A DNA stretch of 25,550 nucleotides from Pseudomonadota bacterium (GCA_021797365.1 JAJZZU010000008.1:1-25550); one strand, 5' to 3'; counted from the first letter of the stretch, positions 9,601-19,097 are shown. The notes: a model not told the origin generated them from the letters alone. Numbers and translations are program-made.

Positions 9601-11274
9601 ATGAGCCAAAGCTTTGCCGAATTGTTTGAAGAGAGCATGCAGTCCTGCCAGATGCGCCCCGGAAGTCTCATTGTGGGCGAGGTGGTGCATGTCGATGACG
9701 AGGTCGTGGTGGTCAATGCCGGCCTCAAGTCGGAAGGCGTGATTCCGACGGAACAGTTCCGCAACGCCAATGGCGAGGTCGGCGTCAAGGCGGGCGACCG
9801 GATCGAGGTGGTCATAGAATACATGGAGGACGGCTTCGGCCAGACCCGCCTGTCGCGCGAGAAGGCCTGTCGCGTCAAGGCCTGGGATGTCCTGGAGGAG
9901 GCGTTCGAGAAGCAGACGGTCGTGACCGGCATCATGACCGGCAAGGTGAAGGGTGGCTTTACGATAGCGATCGACACCATTCGCGCGTTCCTGCCCGGTT
10001 CGTTGGTGGATGTGCGTCCGGTACGCGACCCGTCCTACCTCGAAGGCAAGGAGCTGGAGTTCAAGGTCATCAAGCTCGACCGCAAGCGCAACAACGTGGT
10101 GGTCTCGCGGCGCGCGGTCGTGGAAAACGAGATATCGGCGGAGCGCGACCAGCTGCTCGCGAATCTCGAGGAAGGCCAGATCGTGAAGGGCATCGTGAAG
10201 AATCTCACGGATTACGGTGCGTTCGTCGATCTCGGCGGGGTGGATGGACTGTTGCACATCACCGATCTTGCCTGGAAGCGCGTGAAGCATCCCTCGGAGA
10301 TGCTCAATATTGGGGATGAGGTCGAGGCCAAGGTCCTGCGCTTCGATCGTGAACGTAACCGCGTGTCGCTGGGCTTAAAGCAGCTGGGTGACGACCCGTG
10401 GGTCGATCTGGCCCGGCGCTACCCGATCGGGACCCGGATCTTCGGTAAGGTCACGAATATCACCGACTACGGCGCGTTCGTGGAGATCGAGGAGGGTGTC
10501 GAGGGCCTGGTCCACGTCTCGGAGATGGATTGGACCAATAAGAACGTGCACCCGACCAAGATCGTGCAGTTGGGTGACGAGGTGGAGGCCATGATCCTCG
10601 ACATCGACGAGGAGCGCCGACGGATCTCGCTTGGCATCAAGCAATGCCAGCCCAATCCCTGGGAGGAATTCGCGGCCTCGCACAACAAGGGCGACCTGGT
10701 GAAGGGGCAGATCAAGTCGATCACCGACTTCGGGGTATTCGTGGGACTCGAGGGGGGTATCGACGGGTTGATTCACCTGACGGATCTGTCGTGGAGCCGC
10801 GCCGGGGAAGAGGCGGTTCGTGACCTGAAGAAGGGTGATGAACTCGAGGCCGTGGTCTTGGCGGTCGATCCTGAGCGCGAGCGGATCTCGCTTGGTGTGA
10901 AGCAGATGGAAGGCGACCCGTTCAATAACTACTGCGCGGAGCACGGCAAGGGCGCGGTGGTGAGCGGGGTGGTGACGGCGGTGGATGCCAAGGGTGCGAC
11001 GGTACGGCTCGCTGATGACGTCGAGGGCTATCTGCGCGCGGCGGAGGCGGCGCGGGATCGCATCGAGGACGCCCGCGTGGTGTTGAAGGAAGGGGATACG
11101 GTCGAGGCCAAGGTCATGACCATAGACCGCAAGAACCGCAAGATTACGCTCTCGGTACGCGCGAAGGACATGGAGCGCGAGAACGAGGCCGTGCAGGAGT
11201 ATACGCGCAGGGCGCCGCTTGCGACCTCGTCTTTGGGCGACAAGCTGAAAGAGAAGCTCGGGCAGAAGGAGTAA
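9601..11274 (+). CDS. rpsA: 30S ribosomal protein S1
   Basis: S1 binds the 30S subunit and mRNA leaders, helping structured messages enter the ribosome. The protein has 557 residues, the same length as E. coli S1, and begins [13 protein letters not shown]. Six S1 (OB-fold) repeats can be followed at roughly residues 20-87, 105-170, 192-260, 277-347, 364-434 and 451-520. The later repeats share the pattern G..V.G.V..I.DYGAFV (for example [19 protein letters not shown] and [19 protein letters not shown]). The strongly conserved middle repeats and the cmk/ihfB neighbours leave no doubt. Its start has no good SD, consistent with autoregulation through the upstream leader. Confidence 0.98.
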   Translation: MSQSFAELFEESMQSCQMRPGSLIVGEVVHVDDEVVVVNAGLKSEGVIPTEQFRNANGEVGVKAGDRIEVVIEYMEDGFGQTRLSREKACRVKAWDVLEEAFEKQTVVTGIMTGKVKGGFTIAIDTIRAFLPGSLVDVRPVRDPSYLEGKELEFKVIKLDRKRNNVVVSRRAVVENEISAERDQLLANLEEGQIVKGIVKNLTDYGAFVDLGGVDGLLHITDLAWKRVKHPSEMLNIGDEVEAKVLRFDRERNRVSLGLKQLGDDPWVDLARRYPIGTRIFGKVTNITDYGAFVEIEEGVEGLVHVSEMDWTNKNVHPTKIVQLGDEVEAMILDIDEERRRISLGIKQCQPNPWEEFAASHNKGDLVKGQIKSITDFGVFVGLEGGIDGLIHLTDLSWSRAGEEAVRDLKKGDELEAVVLAVDPERERISLGVKQMEGDPFNNYCAEHGKGAVVSGVVTAVDAKGATVRLADDVEGYLRAAEAARDRIEDARVVLKEGDTVEAKVMTIDRKNRKITLSVRAKDMERENEAVQEYTRRAPLATSSLGDKLKEKLGQKE

Positions 11275-11289
11275 TGGGGCTTTAGGGCG

Positions 11290-11568
11290 ATGACGAAGTC
11301 GGAACTCATTCAGAGCCTCGTGGCGAGCCAGCCGCAATTGGATCAGCGGGATGTGGAGCTCGCGGTCAAGGGTCTCCTGGAGTGCATGTCGAACGCCCTG
11401 CAGGCTGGTGAGCGGATCGAGGTGCGCGGGTTCGGCAGCTTCTGTCTGCACCATCGCCCGGCACGGCTCGGGCGCAACCCGAAGACCGGCATGAGCGTAC
11501 AGGTGCCGGATCGGCGGGTCCCGCATTTCAAGCCCGGGAAGGAATTGCGGGAGCGCGTCGACCAGTAA
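11290..11568 (+). CDS. ihfB: Integration host factor subunit beta
   Basis: IhfB is one half of the IHF heterodimer that sharply bends DNA in replication, recombination and transcription. The 92-residue protein has [11 protein letters not shown] at its start, [12 protein letters not shown], the minor-groove arm with GRNPKTGM (its Pro intercalates in the family) and [17 protein letters not shown]-beta rather than HU is indicated by the close match to the E. coli IhfB pattern and by the rpsA neighbour. The SD is weak (GGGG at 11276-11279 or AGGG at 11284-11287), so translation may depend on ribosomes finishing rpsA 15 bases upstream. A strong terminator follows 28 bases after the stop. Confidence 0.97.
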   Translation: MTKSELIQSLVASQPQLDQRDVELAVKGLLECMSNALQAGERIEVRGFGSFCLHHRPARLGRNPKTGMSVQVPDRRVPHFKPGKELRERVDQ

Positions 11569-11596
11569 GGCCGATCGCTGGGGCGGAATGGAAAAA

Positions 11597-11631
11597 GAGC
11601 GGCATGGGTCCAAGCCCGTGCCGTTTTTTTT
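11597..11631 (+). terminator. Rho-independent terminator after ihfB
   Basis: CGGCATGGG (11600-11608) pairs with CCCGTGCCG (11615-11623) in a nine-pair stem with one T-G wobble and a six-base loop, followed at once by eight T residues (11624-11631). The A-rich bases just before the stem can extend the pairing into the T-run. It closes the transcription unit that contains rpsA and ihfB. Confidence 0.9.
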
Positions 11632-11649
11632 GAAGGGGGTGCGGTTTCC

Positions 11650-11946
11650 ATGAAACGAGTCCTCTACGGATCACTGGCGATTATCGTCATCCTCATAGGC
11701 CTGGGTTTCGCCTATAAGAATGCCGCCGATGTCACCGTACGCTACTACGGGGGGCTTGCGTGGCGGGCGCCGCTTGCGCTCGTGCTGGTGGCGGTGCTGG
11801 TGATAGGGATCATCCTGGGGTTTCTGGCCGGCGTGAATCGGTTGGTGCGCGTGCGGCGCCAGCTGGCGGTCGCGCGCAAACAGGTGCGCCAGATGGAGCA
11901 GGAGGTCGCGAACCTGCGGGCCTTGCCCATAAAAGATGTTCTTTGA
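11650..11946 (+). CDS. lapA: LPS assembly protein A (DUF1049, YciS-like)
   Basis: LapA is a small inner-membrane protein that partners LapB in controlling LPS synthesis. The 98-residue protein has two hydrophobic spans, about residues 5-22 and 38-63 (VLYGSLAIIVILIGLGFAY and LALVLVAVLVIGIILGFLAG), and then a basic, coiled-coil-like tail (RVRRQLAVARKQVRQMEQEV). VTVRYYGG between the spans fits the DUF1049 pattern. A GAAGGGGG segment at 11632-11639 is a plausible RBS, about 10 bases upstream. The gene begins only 18 bases after the ihfB terminator and overlaps lapB by 11 bases, so the two are translationally coupled. Confidence 0.9.
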   Translation: MKRVLYGSLAIIVILIGLGFAYKNAADVTVRYYGGLAWRAPLALVLVAVLVIGIILGFLAGVNRLVRVRRQLAVARKQVRQMEQEVANLRALPIKDVL

Positions 11947-13111
11947 ACATGCCTCACTGCTTATCTGGTTACTGCTCCCGCTCGCGGCCGGGTCCGGGTG
12001 GGCGGCCGCCCGCTATGACCAAAAGCGTCATCGTGCGCGCAAGGATCTGCCCACGGCCTATTTCAAGGGCCTGAACTTCCTGTTGAATGAGCAGGCCGAC
12101 AAGGCCATCGAGATCTTCATCAAGGTGCTGGAGGTCAACTCCGAGACCGTCGAGACCCATCTCGCGCTCGGGAGCCTGTTCCGGCGACGCGGGGAGGTGG
12201 AGCGCGCCATCCGTGTGCACCAAAACATCATCGCCCGTCCGGCCCTGGATCGTCACCAGCGGGCGCGGGCGTTGCTCGAGCTTGGGCAGGATTACCTGAA
12301 GGCCGGGCTCCTCGACCGCGCCGAAAACCTGTTCCTGGAGCTTGCCGAGATCCGCCTCCATAACGAGGAGGCCTTGCGGCTTTTGATGCATATCTACCAG
12401 CAGGAACGGGACTGGGAGAAGGCGATCAGCGTATGTCGCAGGCTCGGACGCTCGGGCGGGCCGGGTCTGCACGATGTCATCGCGCAGTACTATTGCGAGT
12501 TGGCCGAGGAGGCCTATAAGCGCAACGAGCATGACGTGGCACGCGAACAGGCCCGACGGGCGCTCCAGAACGACAGGGCGTGTGTGCGGGCCAGTATGGT
12601 TCTTGGTAATATCGAGGCCGACCTCGGTCGCCACAAGGAGGCCATAAAGGCGTGGCGGCGGGTCGAGATCCAAAACCCGCTGTATCTCGGCGAGGTGGCG
12701 CAGTCGCTCGCCAAGAGCTATCAGGCGGTGGGCGACGAGGAGGGCCTGTACCGGTTTTTCCAGGAGGCCCTCGGGCGGCATCATGACATCGCGCTCATGC
12801 TGGCGCTGGCCGATGTCATCGAGCGTCGCGATGGGCAGCGGGCCGCCGAGGCGTTCATCGTGTCGTGGTTGCGCCGCCAACCCTCGGTGCGCGGCCTGAA
12901 CCGCCTCATAGGACTGCATTTGGCGCAGGCGTCGGGGGAGTCGCGCGAGGATCTGGCGATCCTGAAGGGGATCATCGAGAAGATTGTCGAGGGCCGCCGT
13001 CGCTATCTTTGCCACCAGTGCGGGTTTTCGGGGCAGTCCTTGCATTGGCAGTGCCCCGGCTGCCATCGTTGGAACACCGTCACGCCGTCAGGAGAGGACG
13101 ATGTCGTTTGA
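11936..13111 (+). CDS. lapB: LPS assembly protein B (YciM), TPR plus rubredoxin-type metal-binding protein
   Basis: LapB is a membrane-anchored adaptor that steers LpxC toward FtsH proteolysis and so balances LPS against phospholipid synthesis. The 391-residue protein (E. coli 389) has one N-terminal membrane anchor ([18 protein letters not shown]). A series of tetratricopeptide repeats spans about residues 35-345 ([39 protein letters not shown] and others). A C-terminal rubredoxin-like pair of CxxC motifs ([10 protein letters not shown] and WQCPGCHRW) would bind iron or zinc. It overlaps lapA and pyrF by 11 bases each, the same lapA-lapB-pyrF order as in E. coli. Confidence 0.96.
   Translation: MFFEHASLLIWLLLPLAAGSGWAAARYDQKRHRARKDLPTAYFKGLNFLLNEQADKAIEIFIKVLEVNSETVETHLALGSLFRRRGEVERAIRVHQNIIARPALDRHQRARALLELGQDYLKAGLLDRAENLFLELAEIRLHNEEALRLLMHIYQQERDWEKAISVCRRLGRSGGPGLHDVIAQYYCELAEEAYKRNEHDVAREQARRALQNDRACVRASMVLGNIEADLGRHKEAIKAWRRVEIQNPLYLGEVAQSLAKSYQAVGDEEGLYRFFQEALGRHHDIALMLALADVIERRDGQRAAEAFIVSWLRRQPSVRGLNRLIGLHLAQASGESREDLAILKGIIEKIVEGRRRYLCHQCGFSGQSLHWQCPGCHRWNTVTPSGEDDVV
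13090..13094 (+). promoter_or_regulatory. Ribosome binding site for pyrF inside lapB
   Basis: AGGAG is six bases before the ATG at 13101 and lies in the last codons of lapB. It selects 13101 (protein [14 protein letters not shown]) over a longer in-frame extension to 12984 that would bury over 100 bases of lapB coding sequence. Confidence 0.75.
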
Positions 13112-13820
13112 GGACCCGACTATCATCGTGGCCCTGGATTTTTCGGAGGCAGGGGCCGCGCTCGCGCTCGCGCGCAGGCTCGATCCGGCACAGTGCCGGG
13201 TCAAGGTCGGTCTCGAACTCTTCAGCGCCGAGGGCCCGGCGATCGTCCGTACCCTGCAGGGCCTCGGTTTCTCGGTATTCCTGGACCTCAAATTCCACGA
13301 TATACCAAACACGGTGGCGAGCGCCTGCGCGCGCGCCGCGGACCTCGGGGTGTGGATGGTCAATGTCCATGCCCTGGGAGGGGCACGTATGCTGGCCGCC
13401 GCGCGCCAGGCGATCCCCGCGGGTGGCCCGCGTCTCATCGGTGTCACGATCCTCACGAGCCATGGTCCCGAGGACCTGGCGGCGCTGGGTCTGGGCGATA
13501 GCAGCGAGCGCGTACGCGGGCTGTCGGTATTGTGTCGCGAGGCGGGCCTGGATGGCGTGGTATGCTCGCCGCGCGAGGCCCACGAGCTCCAGGACCTGCG
13601 CGCCGGCGGCTTCGTACTGGTCACGCCCGGTATCCGCCCCGAAGGCGCACCGCCCGACGATCAGCGGCGCACGCGGACGATCCGCGAGGCCCTGGCCGCG
13701 GGCGCCGACTATCTGGTTGTGGGTCGGCCGGTGACGCGTGCGCCGGATCCGAGCGCAGCCCTCGCGGCGTGCCTCGCCGAGGCCCGCGGCGCGCCCCGGC
13801 CCGTGCTTTTCGACACGTAG
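13101..13820 (+). CDS. pyrF: Orotidine 5'-phosphate decarboxylase
   Basis: PyrF decarboxylates OMP to UMP, the last step of de novo pyrimidine synthesis. The 239-residue protein carries IIVALDF at the N-terminus, VKVGLELF, the catalytic [11 protein letters not shown] (Asp-x-Lys-x-x-Asp), [36 protein letters not shown] and [12 protein letters not shown], all in the usual order for the bacterial family. It follows lapB with an 11-base overlap and leads into the heptose kinase after 11 bases. Its product UMP feeds UDP-sugar pools used by the glycan genes downstream, though the linkage is more likely historical. Confidence 0.97.
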   Translation: MSFEDPTIIVALDFSEAGAALALARRLDPAQCRVKVGLELFSAEGPAIVRTLQGLGFSVFLDLKFHDIPNTVASACARAADLGVWMVNVHALGGARMLAAARQAIPAGGPRLIGVTILTSHGPEDLAALGLGDSSERVRGLSVLCREAGLDGVVCSPREAHELQDLRAGGFVLVTPGIRPEGAPPDDQRRTRTIREALAAGADYLVVGRPVTRAPDPSAALAACLAEARGAPRPVLFDT

Positions 13821-13831
13821 AGAGAACCGCG

Positions 13832-14800
13832 GTGACAGATCAGTTTTCCAGGGTATTGGATCGCATGGCCCAGGCACGGGTCACGGTAGTCGGGGACGTG
13901 ATGCTCGACCGTTACTGGTACGGAGGGGTGGAACGGATCTCGCCTGAGGCGCCGGTGCCGGTGGTGGCGGTAGGGCGCGTCGAGGAGCGCCCCGGGGGCG
14001 CGGCCAATGTCGCCCAGAACATCGCCGGTATCGGCGCGCGCTGCGTATTGATCGGATTGTGCGGGGCCGATGCCGCCGCCGATGCGCTGGCGACGCTGCT
14101 CGCCAAGTCGGGCGTCGGCCATCGGCTGATCCGCGACCCGCTTGTCAATACCACTGTGAAGCTGCGCGTGGTGTCGCGCAACCAGCAGCTCATCCGCATC
14201 GATTTCGAGACCCAGGCGACCCCGGACGGCTGCCGCGATCTCGTGGCGGCCTGCAAAGACGGGCTGACGGATGCCGGCGCGGTGATCATCTCGGACTACG
14301 GCAAGGGCGGCTTGAATCATGTGCGTGAGATCGTCGCCTTCGGGCGCAAGGCCGGCCTGCCGGTGGTGGTTGATCCCAAGGGCGATGATTACCGGCCGTA
14401 TCACGGGGCCACACTCATTACTCCAAACCGCAAGGAGTTCGAGCAGGTCGCGGGGCGTTTTCGCGACGAACACGAGCTCGAGCGCAAGGCGCGCGACCTC
14501 ATCGCGGAACTGGCGCTCGATGCGCTGCTTATCACGCGCAGCGAGGAGGGCATGACCTTGTTCGAGAAAGACGGCCGGCGCACGCATGTACCGGCTCGCG
14601 CCCACGAGGTTTATGACGTGACCGGCGCCGGCGATACCGTGATCGCGATGATAGGTGCCGCGCTCGCGGTTAAGGCGAATCTCCTCGAGGCCATACATAT
14701 CGCCAATGCCGCCGCCGGCATCGTGGTCGGACATCTGGGGGCGGTGGCGGTACCGCGCGATGAGCTAGCGAAGGCCTTGGCCACGGAGGACCAGTCATGA
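13832..14800 (+). CDS. hldA: D-glycero-beta-D-manno-heptose-7-phosphate kinase, stand-alone (RfaE1/HldA)
   Basis: This PfkB-family sugar kinase phosphorylates heptose 7-phosphate to the 1,7-bisphosphate for ADP-heptose and LPS inner core. The proposed GTG at 13832 gives 322 residues; an internal ATG at 13865 is an alternative. Motifs are [40 protein letters not shown], the acceptor region [19 protein letters not shown] and the catalytic anion-hole segment [17 protein letters not shown]. It corresponds only to the N-terminal domain of E. coli HldE. No adenylyltransferase domain (GFFDxLHxGH type) is fused, so a separate hldC/rfaE2 must exist elsewhere. The stop overlaps the hldD start (ATGA), coupling two steps of one pathway. 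Confidence 0.93.
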   Translation: MTDQFSRVLDRMAQARVTVVGDVMLDRYWYGGVERISPEAPVPVVAVGRVEERPGGAANVAQNIAGIGARCVLIGLCGADAAADALATLLAKSGVGHRLIRDPLVNTTVKLRVVSRNQQLIRIDFETQATPDGCRDLVAACKDGLTDAGAVIISDYGKGGLNHVREIVAFGRKAGLPVVVDPKGDDYRPYHGATLITPNRKEFEQVAGRFRDEHELERKARDLIAELALDALLITRSEEGMTLFEKDGRRTHVPARAHEVYDVTGAGDTVIAMIGAALAVKANLLEAIHIANAAAGIVVGHLGAVAVPRDELAKALATEDQS

Positions 14801-15798
14801 TCATTGTCACGGGCGGCGCGGGGTTCATAGGCGCCAATATCGTCAAGGGGCTAAACGAGCGTGGTCGCGAGGACATCCTCGTGGTCGATAACCTCGAGCG
14901 CGGCGACAAGTTCCTGAACCTGACGGATTGCGAGATCGCCGATTATCGGGACAAGCGCGATTTTCTGGCAGATATCGACAGGGGCGCCTACGCAGGAGGC
15001 GTCGAGGCGATATTCCACGAGGGCGCGTGTTCCGACACCATGAACCACGACGGCCTGTACATGATGCGCAACAATTACGAGTTCTCGAAGACATTGCTTG
15101 CGTTTTGCGAGCGCGAGGGCGCGCAGTTCCTATACGCATCCTCAGCCTCGGTCTATGGCGGCGGGCGCGTGTTTCGCGAGGAGCGCGCGATGGAATCGCC
15201 GCTGAATGTCTACGGGTACTCGAAATTTCTCTTCGATCAGTATGTCCGGCGCCACGCCACCGGCGCTTGTCAGGTAGCGGGTTTTCGGTATTTCAATGTC
15301 TATGGGCCGCGTGAGCAGCACAAGGGACGCATGGCGTCGGTCGCCTATCATTTCTTCCATCAATATCGGGAGACCGGCCAAGTACGGTTGTTTGGCGCAA
15401 GCGGCGGTTATGCCGCAGGCGAGCAGCGCCGCGATTTCGTGTCGGTCGAGGATGTCGTCAAGGTCAATCTGCATTTTTTCGAGCACAAGGAATTGAGCGG
15501 CATCTATAACGTGGGCACGGGGCGTGCGCAGACCTTCAACGATGTGGCCACCGCCACGGTGAATGCCGTGAGGCGCCAGGGCGGCGAGGGACCCTTGACG
15601 ACCGCCGAGCTCATAAAGCGCGATATCATCACCTATATCCCGTTCCCCGAGGCGTTGGCCGGCAAATATCAGAGCTACACACAGGCCGACGTAGGCGCGC
15701 TACGACAGGCGGGCTACAGCGCCTCCACTTACGACGTCGCGCAGGGCGTGGGTCGCTATGTGGAGTGGCTGTTGACCCGCGCCAGGCCGGCTGAATGA
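14797..15798 (+). CDS. hldD: ADP-L-glycero-D-manno-heptose-6-epimerase
   Basis: HldD epimerises ADP-D,D-heptose to ADP-L,D-heptose, the donor for the LPS inner core. The 333-residue extended SDR protein has [20 protein letters not shown] (NADP site), [24 protein letters not shown], the catalytic YxxxK in [35 protein letters not shown] and [14 protein letters not shown]. These are the specific HldD signatures, not just generic epimerase ones. It is about 20 residues longer than the E. coli protein. It overlaps hldA in ATGA and is followed by manC after 10 bases. Confidence 0.97.
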   Translation: MIIVTGGAGFIGANIVKGLNERGREDILVVDNLERGDKFLNLTDCEIADYRDKRDFLADIDRGAYAGGVEAIFHEGACSDTMNHDGLYMMRNNYEFSKTLLAFCEREGAQFLYASSASVYGGGRVFREERAMESPLNVYGYSKFLFDQYVRRHATGACQVAGFRYFNVYGPREQHKGRMASVAYHFFHQYRETGQVRLFGASGGYAAGEQRRDFVSVEDVVKVNLHFFEHKELSGIYNVGTGRAQTFNDVATATVNAVRRQGGEGPLTTAELIKRDIITYIPFPEALAGKYQSYTQADVGALRQAGYSASTYDVAQGVGRYVEWLLTRARPAE

Positions 15799-15808
15799 GG
15801 GTCTTGCC

Positions 15809-17221
15809 GTGAAACTTCACCCCATTGTCCTGTGCGGCGGCAGCGGCAGCCGGTTGTGGCCGCTGTCGCGCGATGAACACCCAAAGCAGCTGCTCCCGCT
15901 TTTGGGGGAACGCAGTCTCTTGCAGGAGACCGTGTTGCGTCTGGAGGGGCTTGCCGATGTCGCCGCACCGGTGGTGGTCAGCAATGCCCAGTACCGTTTC
16001 CTGATCGCCGAACAGATGCGCGAGATCGGCAAAATGCCGTGTGCCTTGTTGCTTGAGCCCGCGGGCCGCAATACCGCCCCGGCGCTCACCCTCGCGGCCT
16101 TGCGGGTGCTGGCCACCGACCCCGAGGCCTTGCTGTTGGCGATGCCGGCCGACCATGCCATGACCGATGCCGCGGGATTTCGTGCGGCGGTCGGCGCGGC
16201 GCTTGAGCTCGCGGCGGCCGGGCGTCTCGTGACCTTCGGGGTCGTGCCCGATGCCCCCGAGACCGGTTATGGGTACATCCGCCGGTCGGCGGGGGGAGAG
16301 GTCGCGGAATTCGTGGAGAAACCGGATCTTGCGCGCGCCGAGGCGTTTTTGGCCTCTGGCGATTATCTCTGGAACAGCGGGCTTTTCCTGATGCGCGCGA
16401 CGCGCTGGATCGAGGAATTGCGACGCTACCGTCCAGACATCCTGCAGGCCTGCGAGGCGGCGATCACAAGCGGCCGCCAGGATTATGATTTCTTTCATGT
16501 CGGGGCCTGTTTCCAGGACTGCCCGGGGGAATCGATCGATTACGCGGTCATGGAACATACCGGCGCGGCCTCGGTCGTGCCGCTCGCCGCCGGCTGGTCG
16601 GATGTCGGCGCCTGGGATGCGCTCTGGGACATCGGCGCCAAGGACGAACACGGCAATATGGTGCGTGGCGATGTGGTGACGCAGGGCTCGCGGGATAATC
16701 TCATCGTGGCCGACAACCGGCTGGTGGCGGTGCTCGGCGTGCACGACCTGGTGGTAGTCGAGACCAAGGATGCGGTGCTGGTGGCCCACCGCGCGCGCGC
16801 CCAGGAGGTGAAGGAGTTGGTGGCGCGGCTGAAGGCCATGGCGCGCAGCGAATGCACGACGCCAAGTCGCGTGTGGCGACCCTGGGGGTTCTACGAGTCC
16901 CTGGATAATGGCGCCCGTTTTCAGGTCAAGCGCATCATGGTGCGGCCGGGCGCGGCGCTGTCATTGCAGATGCATCACCATCGCGCCGAGCATTGGGTGG
17001 TGGTCAAGGGGACTGCGCGCGTCGTGCGCGATCACGAACAATTCCTGATTACCGAGAACCAGTCCACCTACATTCCGGTGGGCGTGCGCCATCGCCTGGA
17101 AAACCCGGGCCTGATCCCGCTCGAGATGATCGAGGTGCAATCGGGGGGCTATCTCGGAGAGGACGACATTACACGTTTCGAGGATATTTACCGACGCATG
17201 GAGCCGTCGGTCGGCGGATAG
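15809..17221 (+). CDS. manC: Mannose-1-phosphate guanylyltransferase / mannose-6-phosphate isomerase
   Basis: This bifunctional enzyme isomerises fructose 6-phosphate to mannose 6-phosphate and makes GDP-mannose from mannose 1-phosphate. The GTG start at 15809, with GAGG about nine bases upstream, gives 470 residues, close to Pseudomonas AlgA/WbpW. The N-terminal nucleotidyltransferase half carries PIVLCGGSGSRLWPLSR (pyrophosphorylase signature), EHPKQLLPLLG, AMPADHAM, FVEKPD and WNSGLFL. The C-terminal type II isomerase is a cupin with RPWGFYESLDNG, the metal ligands in LQMHHHRAEHW, and IPVGVRHRLENPG. No phosphomannomutase (manB/algC) is in the window. It supplies GDP-mannose, or GDP-rhamnose/fucose precursors, to the glycan genes. 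Confidence 0.95.
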   Translation: MKLHPIVLCGGSGSRLWPLSRDEHPKQLLPLLGERSLLQETVLRLEGLADVAAPVVVSNAQYRFLIAEQMREIGKMPCALLLEPAGRNTAPALTLAALRVLATDPEALLLAMPADHAMTDAAGFRAAVGAALELAAAGRLVTFGVVPDAPETGYGYIRRSAGGEVAEFVEKPDLARAEAFLASGDYLWNSGLFLMRATRWIEELRRYRPDILQACEAAITSGRQDYDFFHVGACFQDCPGESIDYAVMEHTGAASVVPLAAGWSDVGAWDALWDIGAKDEHGNMVRGDVVTQGSRDNLIVADNRLVAVLGVHDLVVVETKDAVLVAHRARAQEVKELVARLKAMARSECTTPSRVWRPWGFYESLDNGARFQVKRIMVRPGAALSLQMHHHRAEHWVVVKGTARVVRDHEQFLITENQSTYIPVGVRHRLENPGLIPLEMIEVQSGGYLGEDDITRFEDIYRRMEPSVGG

Positions 17222-17286
17222 CGGCATCGATCGGCCCGTGCGCCGGACGGTTTCGTCAGGGGACTGTGGCGGGGATCGCCTGGGTC

Positions 17287-17293
17287 AAAGGGG
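17287..17293 (+). promoter_or_regulatory. Ribosome binding site for the ABC flippase
   Basis: AAAGGGG ends three bases before an ATG at 17297 and six before the adjacent ATG at 17300. The second ATG has the better spacing, but the two differ by one residue only. The 75 bases between manC and this site show no convincing terminator or promoter; only a weak four-pair hairpin (CCGT/ACGG) is visible. Confidence 0.45.
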
Positions 17294-17299
17294 ACGATG

Positions 17300-19087
17300 A
17301 TGAGGACGTTATGGCGAATCTTGCGACCCGGCGAGCGCCGCGAGGCGCTCAGGATTTTCCTGTGGATGGTGATCACGTCGGGTTTTGAGATGCTGGGTGT
17401 GGGTGTGGTCTTGCCGGTGGCGATGTTCCTCGTCGACCCGCGCCACGTCATGGCCATGCCCGCCGTGCGTACGGTCGAGCGGTTTCTCGGGATCTCGTCG
17501 GGACGGGATTTCGCGGTAGCGCTCGCGCTCATGCTGCTTGTGGTCATAGGGGCCAAGGCGGTGGTCGTTTCGCGTGGCTACCGCCGCCAGTTCGGCTTCC
17601 TTTACCGCCTGCAAAAGGACCTTTCCGACCGCCTGCTCGCAGGCTACATGGCCGCGCCCTACGCCTTTCATTTGACGCGTAATAGTACCGATCTTTTGAA
17701 GAATGTGCGGGGCGAGATCCCGGTCCTGACCGACGGGGTCTTGTTGCCGGGCCTGCAGCTTATAAGTGAGCTTGTGGTGTCGCTGGCCGTGTTCGGGCTT
17801 TTGATGGCGGTGAGTCCGGGCCTTACGCTTGGTATCGGCATAGTCCTGGGTGCGGCGTTCGCGGTCGTATTCCGCGCCACCCGCATGCGCAGCGAGCGCC
17901 TTGGGCGTGCCCGCCAGGACGCGCTGACGTCGATGTTCCGGCACGCGGCGACCGGTCTTTCGGCGATCAAGGATCTCACGGTCCTTGATCGCCAGGACCG
18001 GCTCTTGTCGCAGCACGAGCAGGCCACGCGCCGTTACAGCGAGGCGAGTGCGGCACAGATGGTCACCGTGCACATGCCGCGGCTTGCCATCGAAGGGCTG
18101 GCGTTTGCCGGCCTGATCGGCATCCTTTTGTATGCGGAGTGGATCCTGCGCCGGCCGCAGGCCGCCATTCCGCTCATGGCCATGTACGCCATGGCGGTGT
18201 TCCGGCTCATGCCATCACTGACCAAGATGCTGAATGCGGCGATGTCCATACGCTTCAACCGCGCGACCATCGCCATCGTCGCGCAAGCGCTCACCGAGGT
18301 CGCGCCGACCGGGGACGAGGAGACCGCTTCCGTGGCCTTGCCCTTCAGCCGCGAGATCACCCTGTGCAACTTCAGTTATTCCTATCCGGGCAGCGCCCGT
18401 CACGCGCTCGAGGGCGTTGACCTCACCATCACCAAGGGTTCGGCAGTGGCCTTCGTGGGGCCGTCGGGGGCCGGCAAGAGCACGCTGGCAGACGTCCTTC
18501 TGGGGCTATTGCAGGGTAATGGCGATGTGCTCGTAGACGGCGAGCCGTTGGCTCCGGGGGCCATGAAGGCGTGGCGCCGGCAGATCGGCTATGTGCCGCA
18601 GCAGGTCTATCTTGCCGACGATACGGTGGCCGCCAATGTCGCGTTCGGTGTCGCCGAACACGAGATCGATCGCAAGGCGGTGACACGTGCGTTGACGACC
18701 GCCCAACTCATGGATTTCGTAGCCGAGCTCCCCACTGGCATCGATACCGAAATCGGTGATCGCGGCGCGCGGTTATCGGGTGGCCAGCGCCAGCGCCTTG
18801 GCATCGCCCGGGCCCTGTACCACGATCCGGCCGTCCTCGTCCTAGACGAGGCCACCTCGGCCCTCGACGGACCCACCGAGACCGATCTCGTCGCCGCGAT
18901 CACGGCGCTTGCCAGGCATAAGACCCTGATCGTGATTGCGCACCGTCTGAGCACGGTGGCGTGTTGTGATCAGGTCGTGCTGCTCGAGGGCGGGCGGGTC
19001 GTGGCGCGCGGGGTATTCGCGGAACTTGCGCGCCAGCATGCGTTTTTTCAAGGGGGCGGGCCACTGGCCGCGAGCTCGGTGGCATGA
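17300..19087 (+). CDS. ABC-type lipid-linked glycan flippase/exporter, PglK-like
   Basis: This is an ABC exporter with fused membrane and ATPase domains, 595 residues from 17300. The first ~330 residues hold about six hydrophobic spans (for example FLWMVITSGFEMLGVGVVL, VALALMLLVVIGAKAVVV and LISELVVSLAVFGLLMAV). The ATPase domain has Walker A GPSGAGKST at residues 387-395, a Q-loop in IGYVPQQVYLADD, signature LSGGQRQR from residue 492, Walker B VLVLDEA with Asp516 and Glu517, and the H-loop His548, all intact. The domain layout and segments such as AVFRLMPSLTKML recall PglK/WlaB, the Campylobacter flippase of lipid-linked oligosaccharides, more than MsbA. The position just before the sugar-transfer genes supports flipping an undecaprenyl-linked glycan; an MsbA-like role in lipid A export cannot be ruled out. 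Confidence 0.8.
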   Translation: MRTLWRILRPGERREALRIFLWMVITSGFEMLGVGVVLPVAMFLVDPRHVMAMPAVRTVERFLGISSGRDFAVALALMLLVVIGAKAVVVSRGYRRQFGFLYRLQKDLSDRLLAGYMAAPYAFHLTRNSTDLLKNVRGEIPVLTDGVLLPGLQLISELVVSLAVFGLLMAVSPGLTLGIGIVLGAAFAVVFRATRMRSERLGRARQDALTSMFRHAATGLSAIKDLTVLDRQDRLLSQHEQATRRYSEASAAQMVTVHMPRLAIEGLAFAGLIGILLYAEWILRRPQAAIPLMAMYAMAVFRLMPSLTKMLNAAMSIRFNRATIAIVAQALTEVAPTGDEETASVALPFSREITLCNFSYSYPGSARHALEGVDLTITKGSAVAFVGPSGAGKSTLADVLLGLLQGNGDVLVDGEPLAPGAMKAWRRQIGYVPQQVYLADDTVAANVAFGVAEHEIDRKAVTRALTTAQLMDFVAELPTGIDTEIGDRGARLSGGQRQRLGIARALYHDPAVLVLDEATSALDGPTETDLVAAITALARHKTLIVIAHRLSTVACCDQVVLLEGGRVVARGVFAELARQHAFFQGGGPLAASSVA

Positions 19088-19097
19088 GGGAGACGGG

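Noticed and set aside
8163..9980. Long open frame on the minus strand across aroA, cmk and rpsA (about 600 codons)
   Set aside because: It is antisense to three secure genes, has low-complexity Arg/Pro/Ala/Ser-rich translation and no recognisable motif. In GC-rich DNA such shadows are expected.
11274..11285. Mini-frame ATG GGG CTT TAG after AAGGAG at the rpsA stop, a possible leader peptide for ihfB
   Set aside because: The SD-like bases are just the last rpsA codons and stand only two bases from that ATG. Three codons are too few to argue for function.
11545..11571. TTGCGG ... TAAGGC at the ihfB end as promoter for lapA
   Set aside because: Spacing is only 15 bases and the second hexamer is poor.
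13802..13817. CGTG/CACG hairpin at the pyrF end as a terminator
   Set aside because: Only four pairs, no T-run, and the next gene begins 15 bases later.
15629..16789. Minus-strand open frame opposite hldD and manC
   Set aside because: Same shadow effect; no RBS, no motif and complete overlap with conserved plus-strand genes.
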